From: JAWXBM01 sp964602895
GTDB taxonomy: Bacteria; Pseudomonadota; Gammaproteobacteria; Xanthomonadales; SZUA-36
DNA length: 43,160 nucleotides
Assembly (NCBI GenBank): GCA_964602895.1
Contig: CAZRTG010000006.1
Coordinates: 1 to 43,160, forward strand
Direction: 5' to 3'
Shown here: piece by piece, positions 24,751 to 34,140 of the stretch
Numbering within the stretch: position 1 is the first letter of the stretch
How the letters are laid out: each line of letters opens with the position of its first letter
The notes under the pieces: model-generated
What the model saw: the letters and a program-made list of their open reading frames with translations, nothing else
What the model was told of the DNA's origin: nothing
Databases searched by the model: none
Position numbers and translations under genes: made by a program

Positions 24751-25555
24751 CCGTGCTTTTTAGATCCTGCAGTGGTATGTCTGTTACCAGCATATGTGCT
24801 GAAGCATGGGTAATGCAGAGCGGTAACTGAGCACCCTGCAACACCAGTTGTGTGGTAACGCCACAGGCCCAGAACACCGGTAATTCGTCGCTTAGCACCC
24901 GGGTGTGCCCGATCGACTGCAGAGGCTTCTGCAGATCAGTTATGCCAATCATCTCCGCTTTTCCGATATGCACCGGTGCGCCATGCGCATTCGGATACTG
25001 TGCAGTGACGATTATTGCCTTAATGGCATCCGCCGGCCTTAAAGGACGCATGGAGACAGCCAGCTTTCCGGAGAATTTACCGACCGGCCGGGTGTCAATG
25101 TTGGAAACAAAAAGTGCGGGGCCTTCGCCGCGGGACAGGTAGCGCAGATTAACGCCTTCATTGATCAGGGCCTGCTCAAAAGAAAATGAACAGCCGAAAG
25201 CGAATGTAACAAAATCATCACGCCATAAGTCGAGAATATCACCGACAGTTTGGGTGGCTTTGCCGTTGCGTATCACGGTGTAACCCGGCAGATCGGTTCT
25301 TATATCAATATCGATGCCCAGCGCCGACAGACTCGGGTCGCCGGGTTCTGAGCGTGCAAGTACCGGACAGGCTTGTGAGTTCAGCTCGCAATAAAGGGAA
25401 AAATCCTCTGCATACTGTTTTGGGAGAATGGCGATATTGCATTGAACGTAGTTACTTGCAATGCCGTTCGTCGGTTTGCAGTAATGACCATCGCGAATGG
25501 CACGTCGCACCCTATGTGGTGCTGTATTTGCGTCAATATTATAAATGTCTGACAT
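24734..25555 (-). CDS. D-glutamate cyclase/putative hydro-lyase family (DUF1445)
   Basis: This 273-residue protein of the DUF1445 family is seen from YVQCNIAILPKQYAEDFSLY, NSQACPVL, DIDIRTDLPGYTVIRNGK and FAFGCSFSFEQALI. The mammalian relative converts D-glutamate to 5-oxo-D-proline; bacterial members are mostly annotated only as hydro-lyases. The gene is divergent from hyuA across a 155-bp promoter that has an operator-like palindrome. Since HyuA-HyuB-type enzymes open five-membered lactams such as 5-oxoproline or hydantoins, the neighbours may act on related ring compounds. Direction and substrate are inference. Confidence 0.85.
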   Translation of the reverse strand: MSDIYNIDANTAPHRVRRAIRDGHYCKPTNGIASNYVQCNIAILPKQYAEDFSLYCELNSQACPVLARSEPGDPSLSALGIDIDIRTDLPGYTVIRNGKATQTVGDILDLWRDDFVTFAFGCSFSFEQALINEGVNLRYLSRGEGPALFVSNIDTRPVGKFSGKLAVSMRPLRPADAIKAIIVTAQYPNAHGAPVHIGKAEMIGITDLQKPLQSIGHTRVLSDELPVFWACGVTTQLVLQGAQLPLCITHASAHMLVTDIPLQDLKSTVSLAP

Positions 25556-25623
25556 TATGTTCGGGTGAAGTTTTGTATTGAATCGGCATTTTTCAGGGTT
25601 TGGATATTTTTTGTGAGTTTAAT

Positions 25624-25643
25624 GTACAATGTATTCATTATAC
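25624..25643. promoter_or_regulatory. Second GntR-like palindrome before hyuA
   Basis: GTACAATGTATTCATTATAC has arms GTACAATG and CATTATAC around TATT (one mismatch between arms) and keeps the layout of the strong site at 20558-20577: GTA, an ATG, a 4-nt centre, CAT, then TAC. It lies mid-way between the divergent DUF1445 and hyuA genes. Confidence 0.55.
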
Positions 25644-25710
25644 ACTAAAGCGATATTCAATTTCGGTCATTGCGACTGACGAAGACCAGAACAAAAGTGA
25701 CACCATTTAT

Positions 25711-27801
25711 ATGCCTCGTAAAATCAGAATAGGAATTGACGTCGGCGGGACGTTTACCGACTTCGCGCTTGCCGTTGATGGTGAGTTCCATACTACAAAG
25801 GTATTGACAACACACCAGGCGCCTGAACAGGGGATCATGACAGGTCTGAAAAGCCTGACGGGTCTGGTGGAGTTCTCACCACAGGATGTTGAGGTGATCA
25901 TCCACGGAACTACACTGGCCACCAACGCGATTATTGAACGTAAAGGTGCGCGGGTAGCGATGATCACGACAGAGGGCTTTCGTGATGTTCTCGAACTGGG
26001 TACGGAAAGCCGCTTTGATCAGTATGATCTGCAAATAACCAAACCGGAACCTCTGGTACCGAGAAACCTGCGTTTTACCGTCCCCGAGCGGCTTGCTGCC
26101 GATGGAAGCGTGGTGTTACCGCTTGAACTGGATAAAATTGAAACGATTGCGAAAGAGCTGGTTGAACAGCAGGTTAAAAGTGTCGCCATCTGTTTCCTGC
26201 ACAGTTTTGTCAATGCCGAACATGAGCAGCGTGTTGCAGAGGAATTACGCAAATACGTGCCGGATATCTATATAAGTCTTTCTTCGCGTGTATCTCCGGA
26301 AATCCGTGAGTATGAGCGATTCTCGACCACGGTAGCCAATGCCTATTTACAGCCGCAAATTGATGCATACCTGGAGCGGCTGGAAAGCGACTTGAGGCGT
26401 GGCGGCTTTGACTGTCCATTGTATTTGTTCATGTCAAACGGCGCGCTTGCCGAGCTTGAAATAGCAAGGCAGTTTCCGATTCGGCTGGTAGAGTCCGGGC
26501 CGGCCGGCGGTGCGGTATTTGCTACCCATATTGCCCGTACGCATGCCGAAGAACATATCCTGTCATTTGACATGGGGGGAACTACGGCGAAGATCTGTCT
26601 GATTGACCAGGCACAGCCACAAAAAACAAATACTTTCGAAATGGCCCGTGCCCATCGTTTTAAACGAGGCAGCGGATTGCCCGTGAGGATACCGGTGATA
26701 GAAATGGTGGAGATCGGCGCGGGGGGCGGTTCCATAGCGCGATTGGATAATCTCGAACGTATTACTGTGGGTCCGGACAGTGCCGGATCTGAACCCGGAC
26801 CGGCTTGTTATGGTCTGGGTGGCGACAATGCGACTGTGACCGACGCGGATCTGGTTCTGGGCCGTATGGAGGGTGAAGAATTTGCGGACGGCAGCATGCA
26901 TCTGGATATTGAAGCTGCAAATACAGTTATTGAGAGGCGATTGGCCGGACCACTGGGGATGGAACTGCCATTCGCGGCTCACGGCATAGTCGAAATAGTT
27001 GAAGAGGATATGGCCAACGCCGCACGCGAACATGCGACCGAGAGCGGCAAATCCCTTACCGATCGTACCTTGGTGGCTTTTGGCGGGGCGGCACCTTTAC
27101 ACGCGCTGCCGCTTGCGGCCAAGCTTGGCATTGAACGCGTCATCATCCCGGGCTGTGCCGGAGTTGGTTCTGCAGTTGGTTTCCTGCTCGCACCAGTAGC
27201 ATTTGAATTATCACGCAGTTGCCGTGTCAGGCTAAGCCAGTTCCGGCATGATGAACTCAATGGATTTTTTCATGAAATGAGTGAGTATGCTCACGGTGTT
27301 GTCGCCTCTGCCGCCCCGAACATTGAGCGTACCGAAATCCGTCAGGCGCAAATGCGTTATGTGGGACAGGGTTATGACATTCCTGTACCGGTGCCGCTGC
27401 GGAACATAGGCTCCAACGATAGCGAGACGCTGCGTGAAGCATTCAATGATGCTTACCGCAGTCTTTACTGCAAGTTACACGCCGGTATTGATATTGAAAT
27501 TGTGGGCGTCAGTCTGTTTGTTTCAGCTTTCCTGGAAAAACCGGATATGGTCGGGTCACGAGGAACTGCAGCACAACCACGAGAGGCGATTCCGAATCAT
27601 GCAGTGCCCATGTTTGATCCAGCAGCTCTTGCGTATGCAGACGTGAGTGTTTATTCCCGTCCGGTACTGCATCCGGGGCATTATTTTACGGGACCCGCAC
27701 TCATTCGAGACCTGGGTACGACTGTAATGATTCCGAAAAATTACATGGCGTCGGTTGCTGATGATAACAGTGTGATTATTGAGAAACAGGTTACACAATG
27801 A
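25711..27801 (+). CDS. hyuA: HyuA-type hydantoinase/oxoprolinase A subunit
   Basis: This 696-residue subunit of an ATP-dependent hydantoinase/5-oxoprolinase (acetone-carboxylase-related superfamily) shows the first phosphate motif IGIDVGGTFTDFAL (residues 7-20), HGTTLATNAIIERKGA, and the second ASKHA motif FDMGGTTAK near residue 286. VESGPAGGAVFA and GAGGGSIA follow. The subunit activates the ring carbonyl by phosphorylation so that the ring can be hydrolysed. ATG 25711 was chosen because the conserved N-terminus starts five residues later; the upstream frame runs through the operator. The stop overlaps the hyuB start by 4 nt. The substrate could be a hydantoin, N-methylhydantoin, 5-oxoproline or another lactam. 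Confidence 0.92.
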   Translation: MPRKIRIGIDVGGTFTDFALAVDGEFHTTKVLTTHQAPEQGIMTGLKSLTGLVEFSPQDVEVIIHGTTLATNAIIERKGARVAMITTEGFRDVLELGTESRFDQYDLQITKPEPLVPRNLRFTVPERLAADGSVVLPLELDKIETIAKELVEQQVKSVAICFLHSFVNAEHEQRVAEELRKYVPDIYISLSSRVSPEIREYERFSTTVANAYLQPQIDAYLERLESDLRRGGFDCPLYLFMSNGALAELEIARQFPIRLVESGPAGGAVFATHIARTHAEEHILSFDMGGTTAKICLIDQAQPQKTNTFEMARAHRFKRGSGLPVRIPVIEMVEIGAGGGSIARLDNLERITVGPDSAGSEPGPACYGLGGDNATVTDADLVLGRMEGEEFADGSMHLDIEAANTVIERRLAGPLGMELPFAAHGIVEIVEEDMANAAREHATESGKSLTDRTLVAFGGAAPLHALPLAAKLGIERVIIPGCAGVGSAVGFLLAPVAFELSRSCRVRLSQFRHDELNGFFHEMSEYAHGVVASAAPNIERTEIRQAQMRYVGQGYDIPVPVPLRNIGSNDSETLREAFNDAYRSLYCKLHAGIDIEIVGVSLFVSAFLEKPDMVGSRGTAAQPREAIPNHAVPMFDPAALAYADVSVYSRPVLHPGHYFTGPALIRDLGTTVMIPKNYMASVADDNSVIIEKQVTQ

Positions 27802-29477
27802 GCATGGAAAATCAAAAGTCTTCTCCAGAAGCGTCCCTGCAGATGATCCAATTCCAGGTCATCTGGCGGCGACTGATAGCAATCGTCGAAGAACAGGCCA
27901 GGACTCTGATGAAGACGGCGTTCAGCCCCGTGGTACGAGAGTCCGGAGATCTGTCTGCTGCACTGTTTGATCCGCAGGGACGGATGCTGGCGCAGGCAAT
28001 TACCGGCACGCCCGGTCATGTCAATTCAACTGCAGCCGCAGTGCCGCATTTTCTCAAGTCTTTCCCCATTGCCGAACTGCAGCCTGGTGATCATTTGATA
28101 AGCAATGATCCGTGGATCGCTTCCGGCCATCTGCACGACGTTACCGTGGTGTCACCGGTATTTATGGATCGGCGTCTGGTGGCTCTGTTTGCCTGTACCT
28201 GTCACCAGCTTGACATCGGCGGCCTGGGTCAGGGCCCTGACGGGAAATCTGTTTATGAAGAGGGTCTGTGGATTCCGGTGATGAAGCTTGTGAAGGCCGG
28301 TGAACTGAACGAAGACCTGATGTCCATCATCCGGACCAATGTAAGGACACCGTATGAGGTGGAAGGTGACATCCTCTCCTACGTTTCAACCAATGAAGCC
28401 AGTGGTAATAAATTGCTCGTCATGATGGCTGAGTACGGGCTTCCCGATCTGATCCGGATCGGTGATGAGATCATCCAGCGCTCACGTTCCGGCATGATCG
28501 ACGAAATACAGCGGCTGCCCCGGGGCACGACCCACAACACAATTGTCCTTGATGGCTATGATCATCCGGTTGAAATTGTCTGCGAATTGACAGTAAACGA
28601 TACAAGTATCGATATTGATTTTTCCGGCAGTAGTGCGGCAAGTACCAAGGGGATCAATCTGGTGCTGAATTACACACAAGCCTATGCCAACTACGGCGTG
28701 CGTTGTGTGATTGGATCGCATATTCCGAATAACAGTGGCTCGCTGTCAGTAATCAATATAACCGCGCCGGAAGGCTCCATTCTGAATGTACAGAAACCCT
28801 GGCCGGTATGCGCGCGGCATATTATCGGTCAGTTCCTTCCTGATGCGGTAATGGGCTGTCTTGCAGAAATAGTTCCCGAGCGGGTGCCGGCGGAAGGCGC
28901 GTCGTGTTTGTGGGGGGTGCAGATGCGAGGTGGTCCGGAAGTCGATGCGGCGTGCGATTTTATCAGGGAAGATAACAACGCCAGACACTATGAAATTTTG
29001 TTTTTCAACAGTGGTGGCACCGGTGCCGGTCCGGAGCAGGATGGTTTGTCAGCAACGGGATTTCCCAGCGGTGTGCAGTCAATGCCTGTCGAAGTGGTTG
29101 AGAACATGGGGCCGGTCATAATCTGGCGCAAGGAATTGCGGCCGGACTCCGGTGGCGATGGCCAATGGCGCGGTGGGCTGGGCCAGATTGTCGAAGTGGG
29201 AACGACGGATGGTAGTCCGTTCCTGTTATTTGCCATGTTCGACCGGACAACACACCCGGCTCGTGGACGCAGGCAGGGTGAAGTGGGTGCTTCCGGGTCG
29301 TTACGAATTAAGGGTGGTGTAGCCCTGGCCCCGAAAGGAACACAGCTTATTCCACCGGGTGAGCGGCTTGAATTACGGATCCCAGGTGGTGCCGGTTATG
29401 GCCCGGTACAACAACGAAAATCAGAACTGCGAACACGCGACAAGCTGTATGGCTATGTCAGCCGGAAACAAGACTGA
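27798..29477 (+). CDS. hyuB: HyuB-type hydantoinase/oxoprolinase B subunit
   Basis: This 559-residue B subunit partners HyuA in ATP-dependent opening of cyclic amides. Family landmarks are RESGDLSAALFDPQGRMLAQ, PGHVNSTAAAVPHFL, NDPWIASGHLHDVTVVSPVF, DIDFSGSSAASTKGINLVLN and the C-terminal LRIPGGAGYGP. The length fits. It overlaps hyuA by 4 nt, so a fixed subunit ratio is likely. It converges on the MDR oxidoreductase gene 20 nt away, with no clear terminator between. Confidence 0.93.
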   Translation: MSMENQKSSPEASLQMIQFQVIWRRLIAIVEEQARTLMKTAFSPVVRESGDLSAALFDPQGRMLAQAITGTPGHVNSTAAAVPHFLKSFPIAELQPGDHLISNDPWIASGHLHDVTVVSPVFMDRRLVALFACTCHQLDIGGLGQGPDGKSVYEEGLWIPVMKLVKAGELNEDLMSIIRTNVRTPYEVEGDILSYVSTNEASGNKLLVMMAEYGLPDLIRIGDEIIQRSRSGMIDEIQRLPRGTTHNTIVLDGYDHPVEIVCELTVNDTSIDIDFSGSSAASTKGINLVLNYTQAYANYGVRCVIGSHIPNNSGSLSVINITAPEGSILNVQKPWPVCARHIIGQFLPDAVMGCLAEIVPERVPAEGASCLWGVQMRGGPEVDAACDFIREDNNARHYEILFFNSGGTGAGPEQDGLSATGFPSGVQSMPVEVVENMGPVIIWRKELRPDSGGDGQWRGGLGQIVEVGTTDGSPFLLFAMFDRTTHPARGRRQGEVGASGSLRIKGGVALAPKGTQLIPPGERLELRIPGGAGYGPVQQRKSELRTRDKLYGYVSRKQD

Positions 29478-29497
29478 ATTAGTCCAAGTCCGAACAA

Positions 29498-30529
29498 TCA
29501 GTTGGCAACTGCCTGGCATCCATCGCCCTGGACCTTGAAGGCTATCTTGCCCATTACTTTGCCCGAATCGATCCATGCATGCGCTGCCGGTGCATCCGCC
29601 AGGCTGAAGGTTTTGCTCACATCCGCGACAACACCGGAGCGGAAACATTCGTACATCGCCTCATTTGCGCGCTTCATTGCGGGGCCGCCAAGAAAATCAT
29701 TGGCAGAAAAACTTTTCACCGTCAGGGTTTTATTGGTTATCCATGGATTGAACTTGCTGCGGCCACCAGCGTAACCGTAAATAATGATTTCGCCAAAAGT
29801 TTTCACCGCATGCGCATCTTTATCCAGTGTGTCACCGGAGACACCGTTGAGTGAATAATCAACACCTTTTCCACCGGTGATTTTCAGAACTTCGGCAACG
29901 TAATCAACTTCACTTACGTTAAGGCTGTAGTTGGCGCCATTGGCACGGCAAAACTCCACTTCTTCGGCTGTGCGCGATAGGGCGATGACGTTATTGCCGT
30001 TTGTGCGGGCAATCATTGTCGTCACCGAGCCGAATCCGCCGGCGGCGCCATGTATCAGGACCGATGCCGAAGGAGGAATGGCTACATAACCATGGAACAG
30101 AATATGAGCCAGCCGGTAATTGATAAGATAAACCAGGCCCTGACTGAACGAAACAGTGTCTGGCAGCGCAAGAATATCGCTGGCAGGAACAGCGGTTCCG
30201 TCGGGTAAAGTATGTTTTTTGGTGGATGCATGTACGTATTCCGCGTAGCCGCCGCCAGTCAGCACCATCGCCATGATGCGTTGTCCGGGTTTCCAGTCCG
30301 TTACATTGGCACCAATTTTTTCGATGGTGCCACTGACTTCCCGACCGGGAAAATGTGGCAAGGCAGTCGGTAAATAATAGGTGCCCCGTCTTAATTCGGC
30401 GTCCGCATAAGTCAATCCGGCACAAGCCACTTTAATAAGTATGCCGTTCTCATCGATTTCAGGAATCGGCATATTGACCAGTTTTAAATTTTCCGGCGGA
30501 CCAACCTCATCAAGGCGAATAGCTTTCAT
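29498..30529 (-). CDS. MDR-family quinone oxidoreductase-like enzyme
   Basis: This 343-residue medium-chain dehydrogenase/reductase of the zinc-free quinone oxidoreductase type has a GroES-like N-terminal half (PHFPGREVSGTIEKIGANVT) and a Rossmann half with VLIHGAAGGFGSVTTMIA at about residues 160-177. The Cys/His ligands of zinc alcohol dehydrogenases are absent. It would reduce a quinone or alpha,beta-unsaturated carbonyl with NADPH. It lies 33 nt downstream of the berberine-bridge-like flavoprotein gene on the same strand, so the two likely form an operon for successive redox steps. Confidence 0.9.
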   Translation of the reverse strand: MKAIRLDEVGPPENLKLVNMPIPEIDENGILIKVACAGLTYADAELRRGTYYLPTALPHFPGREVSGTIEKIGANVTDWKPGQRIMAMVLTGGGYAEYVHASTKKHTLPDGTAVPASDILALPDTVSFSQGLVYLINYRLAHILFHGYVAIPPSASVLIHGAAGGFGSVTTMIARTNGNNVIALSRTAEEVEFCRANGANYSLNVSEVDYVAEVLKITGGKGVDYSLNGVSGDTLDKDAHAVKTFGEIIIYGYAGGRSKFNPWITNKTLTVKSFSANDFLGGPAMKRANEAMYECFRSGVVADVSKTFSLADAPAAHAWIDSGKVMGKIAFKVQGDGCQAVAN

Positions 30530-30562
30530 CAGATATCTTTACTCTTTTAAGCTGAGTTGTCT

Positions 30563-32014
30563 TCAGGTTTCCAATTCAAACGATGGTGGCAGGATGCCAT
30601 CCGGATCGTATCGTTTATGAATACTCGCAAGGCGCTGCCAGCTCGCTTCTGAATAGCATTTCCTGGCCCAGTGGGGACGACGAATAAAATCCGTTTCGTT
30701 AACATAGCAGCCGCTCATTACATCCTCCATTGACGCGGCAACTTCATCCATCCACTGCATATGTATGTCATCATCAGTTGCTGAGTCCCAGCGCGTGGAC
30801 CAGTTCAGGAACAGGGGCCCCGTCACCGACATTGCGGCATTCTCCGGCATGTCCAAATGGCTACGAAAGTTGGCGATCACCACAGTTTTTCCGGACGGAG
30901 CGGTCAGAAAATGCCTGACCATGATTCGTAAAGCGACACTCGGCGTTTGTGCCCAGGCAGTTTCATTTGCAAGGCGTTTTGGCTCTGAAGTGAGGGTCAA
31001 TGCAAGTACTTCTGTAAAGTTCGAGGGTTGAATTTCCTTTGCGAACAGGCGGCCCTGTTGGGGGATGTCGTGCAACAGAACATCCAGCAAAGCTCTGCCT
31101 TCATCCGGATCGTCGGCAAAACAAACGGCTGACAGTACACATTGTTTTTCCCCATTATCACTTTCCATGATCAGCGACAGTTCAATTTTTGCATCCTGGT
31201 GTGGTCTGGCCTGCTCAAGCCAGTTGATGATCCGGTCCATCTGGTCAATGGAAAAAATGTAGGTGCTTTTGGTGATGGCCTGAGGCAGTGGAAAAACCTT
31301 CAGGTGATAACGGGTGACTATGCCACAGAAGGCCGGACCGGCACCCTGCGCAGCCCAAAACAAATCCGGGTGTGAGTTGCGACTGATTGCCAGTCTTTCA
31401 CCTGCGGCGGTAATGACATCAATGGCTTCAATATTGAAACAGGCAAAACGATTCCAATATTCACCATTCCAGCCCATGCCGCCGCCGAGAAGATAGCCAC
31501 CCAGTGCGACCGTGGGGCCGTGCGCTACCGGAAATGCCAACCCGTATCCGGCCAGGATGGCGCTGAACTCGGCACCGCGGATACCGGGTTGTACATGGGC
31601 CATACGATTATTCATGTCGATTTCAATATCACGCAACTGCGCCATATTCAAAAGGATACCGCCCTCACGAAGATAGCTGGCCACATAATTGTGACCAACT
31701 CCCCGTATGGCTACCTGCATTCCCTGGTCTCTCGCGTACTCAATCGTTGCAATAACGTCATCTTCTGTTTTTGCATTTACGATCAGTTGTGGATGGCGAT
31801 TGGGTTTGATGGCCTGCCACACAGCATTCCGTCGTGTCTGTTCATAATCCGCATCACCGCGCCGGTAGACATCACCGCTCACTTTGAGCCGATTTTGGGC
31901 TGCAGTGACCTTCATGCTTTCATTGGCGTGAAGCAACGATGCTGTAGAACCACTTACAACAATACCGCCGAGTCCGGCCAGAAATGATCGTCGTGTTTTG
32001 TGGGTATCGGTCAT
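30563..32014 (-). CDS. Tat-exported BBE-like FAD oxidase/dehydrogenase
   Basis: This 483-residue FAD-linked oxidoreductase of the PCMH/berberine-bridge group begins with a twin-arginine signal (TRRSFLAGLGG, residues 7-17), so it should fold with FAD before export to the periplasm. RGVGHNYVAS supplies His108, the expected covalent 8-alpha-histidyl FAD site. The Cys that makes the second FAD bond in bicovalent members is not at the expected place (LGGGMGWNGEYWNRFACFN). The C-terminal BBE segment (YDPDGILPPSFEL) is intact. It likely oxidises a small organic compound in the periplasm. The divergent MFS gene and a shared AT-rich site suggest co-regulation. Confidence 0.88.
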   Translation of the reverse strand: MTDTHKTRRSFLAGLGGIVVSGSTASLLHANESMKVTAAQNRLKVSGDVYRRGDADYEQTRRNAVWQAIKPNRHPQLIVNAKTEDDVIATIEYARDQGMQVAIRGVGHNYVASYLREGGILLNMAQLRDIEIDMNNRMAHVQPGIRGAEFSAILAGYGLAFPVAHGPTVALGGYLLGGGMGWNGEYWNRFACFNIEAIDVITAAGERLAISRNSHPDLFWAAQGAGPAFCGIVTRYHLKVFPLPQAITKSTYIFSIDQMDRIINWLEQARPHQDAKIELSLIMESDNGEKQCVLSAVCFADDPDEGRALLDVLLHDIPQQGRLFAKEIQPSNFTEVLALTLTSEPKRLANETAWAQTPSVALRIMVRHFLTAPSGKTVVIANFRSHLDMPENAAMSVTGPLFLNWSTRWDSATDDDIHMQWMDEVAASMEDVMSGCYVNETDFIRRPHWARKCYSEASWQRLASIHKRYDPDGILPPSFELET

Positions 32015-32454
32015 TCGATTCCTGTCCTGAAACCATAAAGGTGCCTTGCTTGCATGCTCCTGCTTACAGCAGAAGCCGGCTCACCTGATTGACTGTAAAC
32101 GCGACCGTACCAGGCTTCTTGGGTTGCTTGCGTTTCCCAAGAACATGAATTGCCGGTTCGATTCAGGGAAGATTCGACGACGATATAAAATTGGGTTAAG
32201 ATTGTCAATAATATCATTTACATTTATGTATCCGCCTGTCTCGTTTGTGCAAAAAATAGAGATGATTGTGAAACCTGCCTGCGGCAATACATGGATCCGG
32301 ATATTGATAGGCAATGGCGCGTATTGCCAGATTGTCAATCAATGAAACCGATTGATCCGATAATGAACTTGAAGCATTTGTTGGTAGTATGTCCAAAGCT
32401 TCCATATCGGGAGTTTGCATCTTTATTATGCGGATCACAGGGATAACAGGAACG
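32015..32454. other. Divergent intergenic region, Tat flavoprotein/MFS
   Basis: About 440 bp between divergent genes, with no convincing gene. It holds an AT-rich 15-mer (32198-32212) and a perfect 8-bp inverted repeat GGCAATAC/GTATTGCC (32283-32290 and 32321-32328), possibly a regulator site for the MFS gene. The start of the MFS gene is uncertain, so part of this stretch (from 32389) might be coding. Confidence 0.5.
32198..32212 (+). promoter_or_regulatory. AT-rich shared motif, copy 1
   Basis: AAGATTGTCAATAAT lies between the divergent Tat flavoprotein and MFS genes. It matches the site at 36101-36115 in 13 of 15 positions. The promoter context supports it; AT-rich chance similarity is possible. 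Confidence 0.35.
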
Positions 32455-33720
32455 ATGAATGAGACTGTAGCAGGGAAGGGCAAGGGAATTTTTTTCGGAT
32501 GGTGGGTTGTCGGCGCGACTGCTGTGTGTATGTCCACAGGAACGGGACCATTTGCCTTCGCAGCACTTGGCCTGTTTGTGTTGCCGTTCACTGAAGAGTT
32601 CGGGTGGAATAGAGCGGAAATCAGTTTTTGTTTAACGCTGTTGATTGGCACTACAGCAGTAATTCTCCCTTTTATCGGTCGCCTGGTCGATCGTTTTGGA
32701 TCGCGAGTAGTCATGATCCCTTCCATGGTTTCACTGGCGCTTTGCCTTGCAGCCATCCCGCTATTCGTCAGCGAACTGTGGCACCTGATCGTGGTATTTC
32801 TTCTAATCGGAACCATAGGGGCGGGTACCAACAGTGTGCCGTATATGCCGATAGTGTCTGCATGGTTTCTCAGAAAACGGGGTTTGGCCATCGGCATAGC
32901 TATCTCCGGTATCGGTCTTGGCTACACCTATGTGCCATTGCTGGTACAGTTTTTCATTGATAACTATGGCTGGCGATCGGGTTGGTATGCCCTGAGTGCT
33001 GTAATCCTGTTCATTGCCATACCAGTGGCCGCCATCTTTCTCAAAGAGTCGCCAGCATCAATGGGCTTGCAGCCTGATGGCATTACGACCAATGTTGCTG
33101 CGCCCAGAGCGACACGAAAAGACGTTGGCTTGACAACCAGAGAGGTCCTGCGCCATCGTGAGTTCTGGATCCTGTGTGGTATTTTTATTGTGTTGTCATT
33201 TGTGTTGAATGGCATGCTGTCGGCCCTGGTACCCATGCTTATTGACAGGGGTATGGATACAACCACAGCAGCAGCCGTTGCAGCAACGACAGGACTTACC
33301 GTATTTGTCAGCAGGATAGTCATTGGTTTTCTGATAGATCATTTTTTCGCACCTTATGTTGCTATGTTTTTCTTCACCCTGTCTGCAATAGGTATTGGTA
33401 TATTCGCACTGGGTGCCATCAATGTTACGGCGTTTCTGGCGGCTATTCTGGTTGGCCTGAGCCTTGGTGCGGAGGTGGATCTGCTCGCTTACCTTACCGG
33501 GCGATACTTCGGTCTGCGGTCCTTTGGCGCAACCTATGGATTGTTATTTGCAGCCATATTGACCGGTACTGCATTGGGGCCTCTGGCATTTGGGATCGGT
33601 TTCGAATCCACCGGCTCCTATACCCTCATTCTCATCATCAGTGTGGGCATTAATATTCTGGCCATTGCCCTGACCGCCATGCTTGGACAATACCCGGATT
33701 GGGAAAAGGTCGAGGAGTAA
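32455..33720 (+). CDS. MFS permease, monocarboxylate-like
   Basis: This 421-residue major facilitator with about 12 membrane helices opens with KGIFFGWWVVGATAVCMSTG, typical of the OFA/monocarboxylate group. Between helices 2 and 3 it has GRLVDRFGSRVVM, and around the middle loop FLKESPASMGLQPDG. It probably imports an organic acid or exports a pathway product. ATG 32455 was chosen because AGGA lies just upstream and it starts shortly before the conserved first helix. ATG 32389 and ATG 32428 are in frame and would add up to 22 residues. Confidence 0.88.
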   Translation: MNETVAGKGKGIFFGWWVVGATAVCMSTGTGPFAFAALGLFVLPFTEEFGWNRAEISFCLTLLIGTTAVILPFIGRLVDRFGSRVVMIPSMVSLALCLAAIPLFVSELWHLIVVFLLIGTIGAGTNSVPYMPIVSAWFLRKRGLAIGIAISGIGLGYTYVPLLVQFFIDNYGWRSGWYALSAVILFIAIPVAAIFLKESPASMGLQPDGITTNVAAPRATRKDVGLTTREVLRHREFWILCGIFIVLSFVLNGMLSALVPMLIDRGMDTTTAAAVAATTGLTVFVSRIVIGFLIDHFFAPYVAMFFFTLSAIGIGIFALGAINVTAFLAAILVGLSLGAEVDLLAYLTGRYFGLRSFGATYGLLFAAILTGTALGPLAFGIGFESTGSYTLILIISVGINILAIALTAMLGQYPDWEKVEE

Positions 33721-33805
33721 CATGTCGGCTATTGATGACTGCCTGACATAGAGCCCGGAGAATAAGGATTGTCACTTCAGTGCCGGCTTTTCCCGGGGTT
33801 GGAGT

Positions 33806-34111
33806 TTGCCCGCTGCTTTTGGGGTAAAACTGGCGATGCCGGACCGCCCGGTTGTGGGTCCGGTTTCGGTTGGCAGTTTTCTGCTCGGCGAACCGCAACC
33901 CGGGGAAAACAACTGCTGCGGGGGCTTTGCACAACCTGTCATGACCTGGGTCGAATTGTTACGACACGCAGGGGTCGGGACGGCTGTGTAAAAATTACAC
34001 CATGGAGATGCTGCTACAGAATGAAATCAGTATTGCCAAAATTCAGCAGGAAGCAATGGTGTCCTGTCTGACTGTCTGAATCAGCATTTCGGTAAGGCCG
34101 AAGCAAGATAA
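33806..34111 (+). pseudogene. Decayed c-type cytochrome
   Basis: The heme motif CTTCH (33928-33942) sits in QLLRGLCTTCHDLGRIVTTR, the typical start of a small cytochrome c domain as found with PQQ dehydrogenases. The frame before it (SVGSFLLGEPQPG, from about 33806) and after it (MEMLLQNEISIAKIQQEAM, then LNQHFGKAEAR to a TAA at 34109-34111) are continuous only if at least three frameshifts are allowed. Joined, they make a plausible cytochrome of about 100 residues ending in the usual L-x-x-x-FG. The gene is therefore broken. It fills most of the 420-bp gap between the MFS gene and the asparaginase-like gene. Confidence 0.7.
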
Positions 34112-34140
34112 AGGTACTCTCACCATCAATATGATATTCC

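Noticed and set aside
25600..25710. An upstream extension of hyuA from TTG 25600
   Set aside because: It would put the operator palindrome inside the coding region and adds residues before the conserved N-terminus.
32214..32897. A 227-codon minus-strand frame
   Set aside because: It is antisense to the N-terminal half of the first MFS gene and low in complexity.
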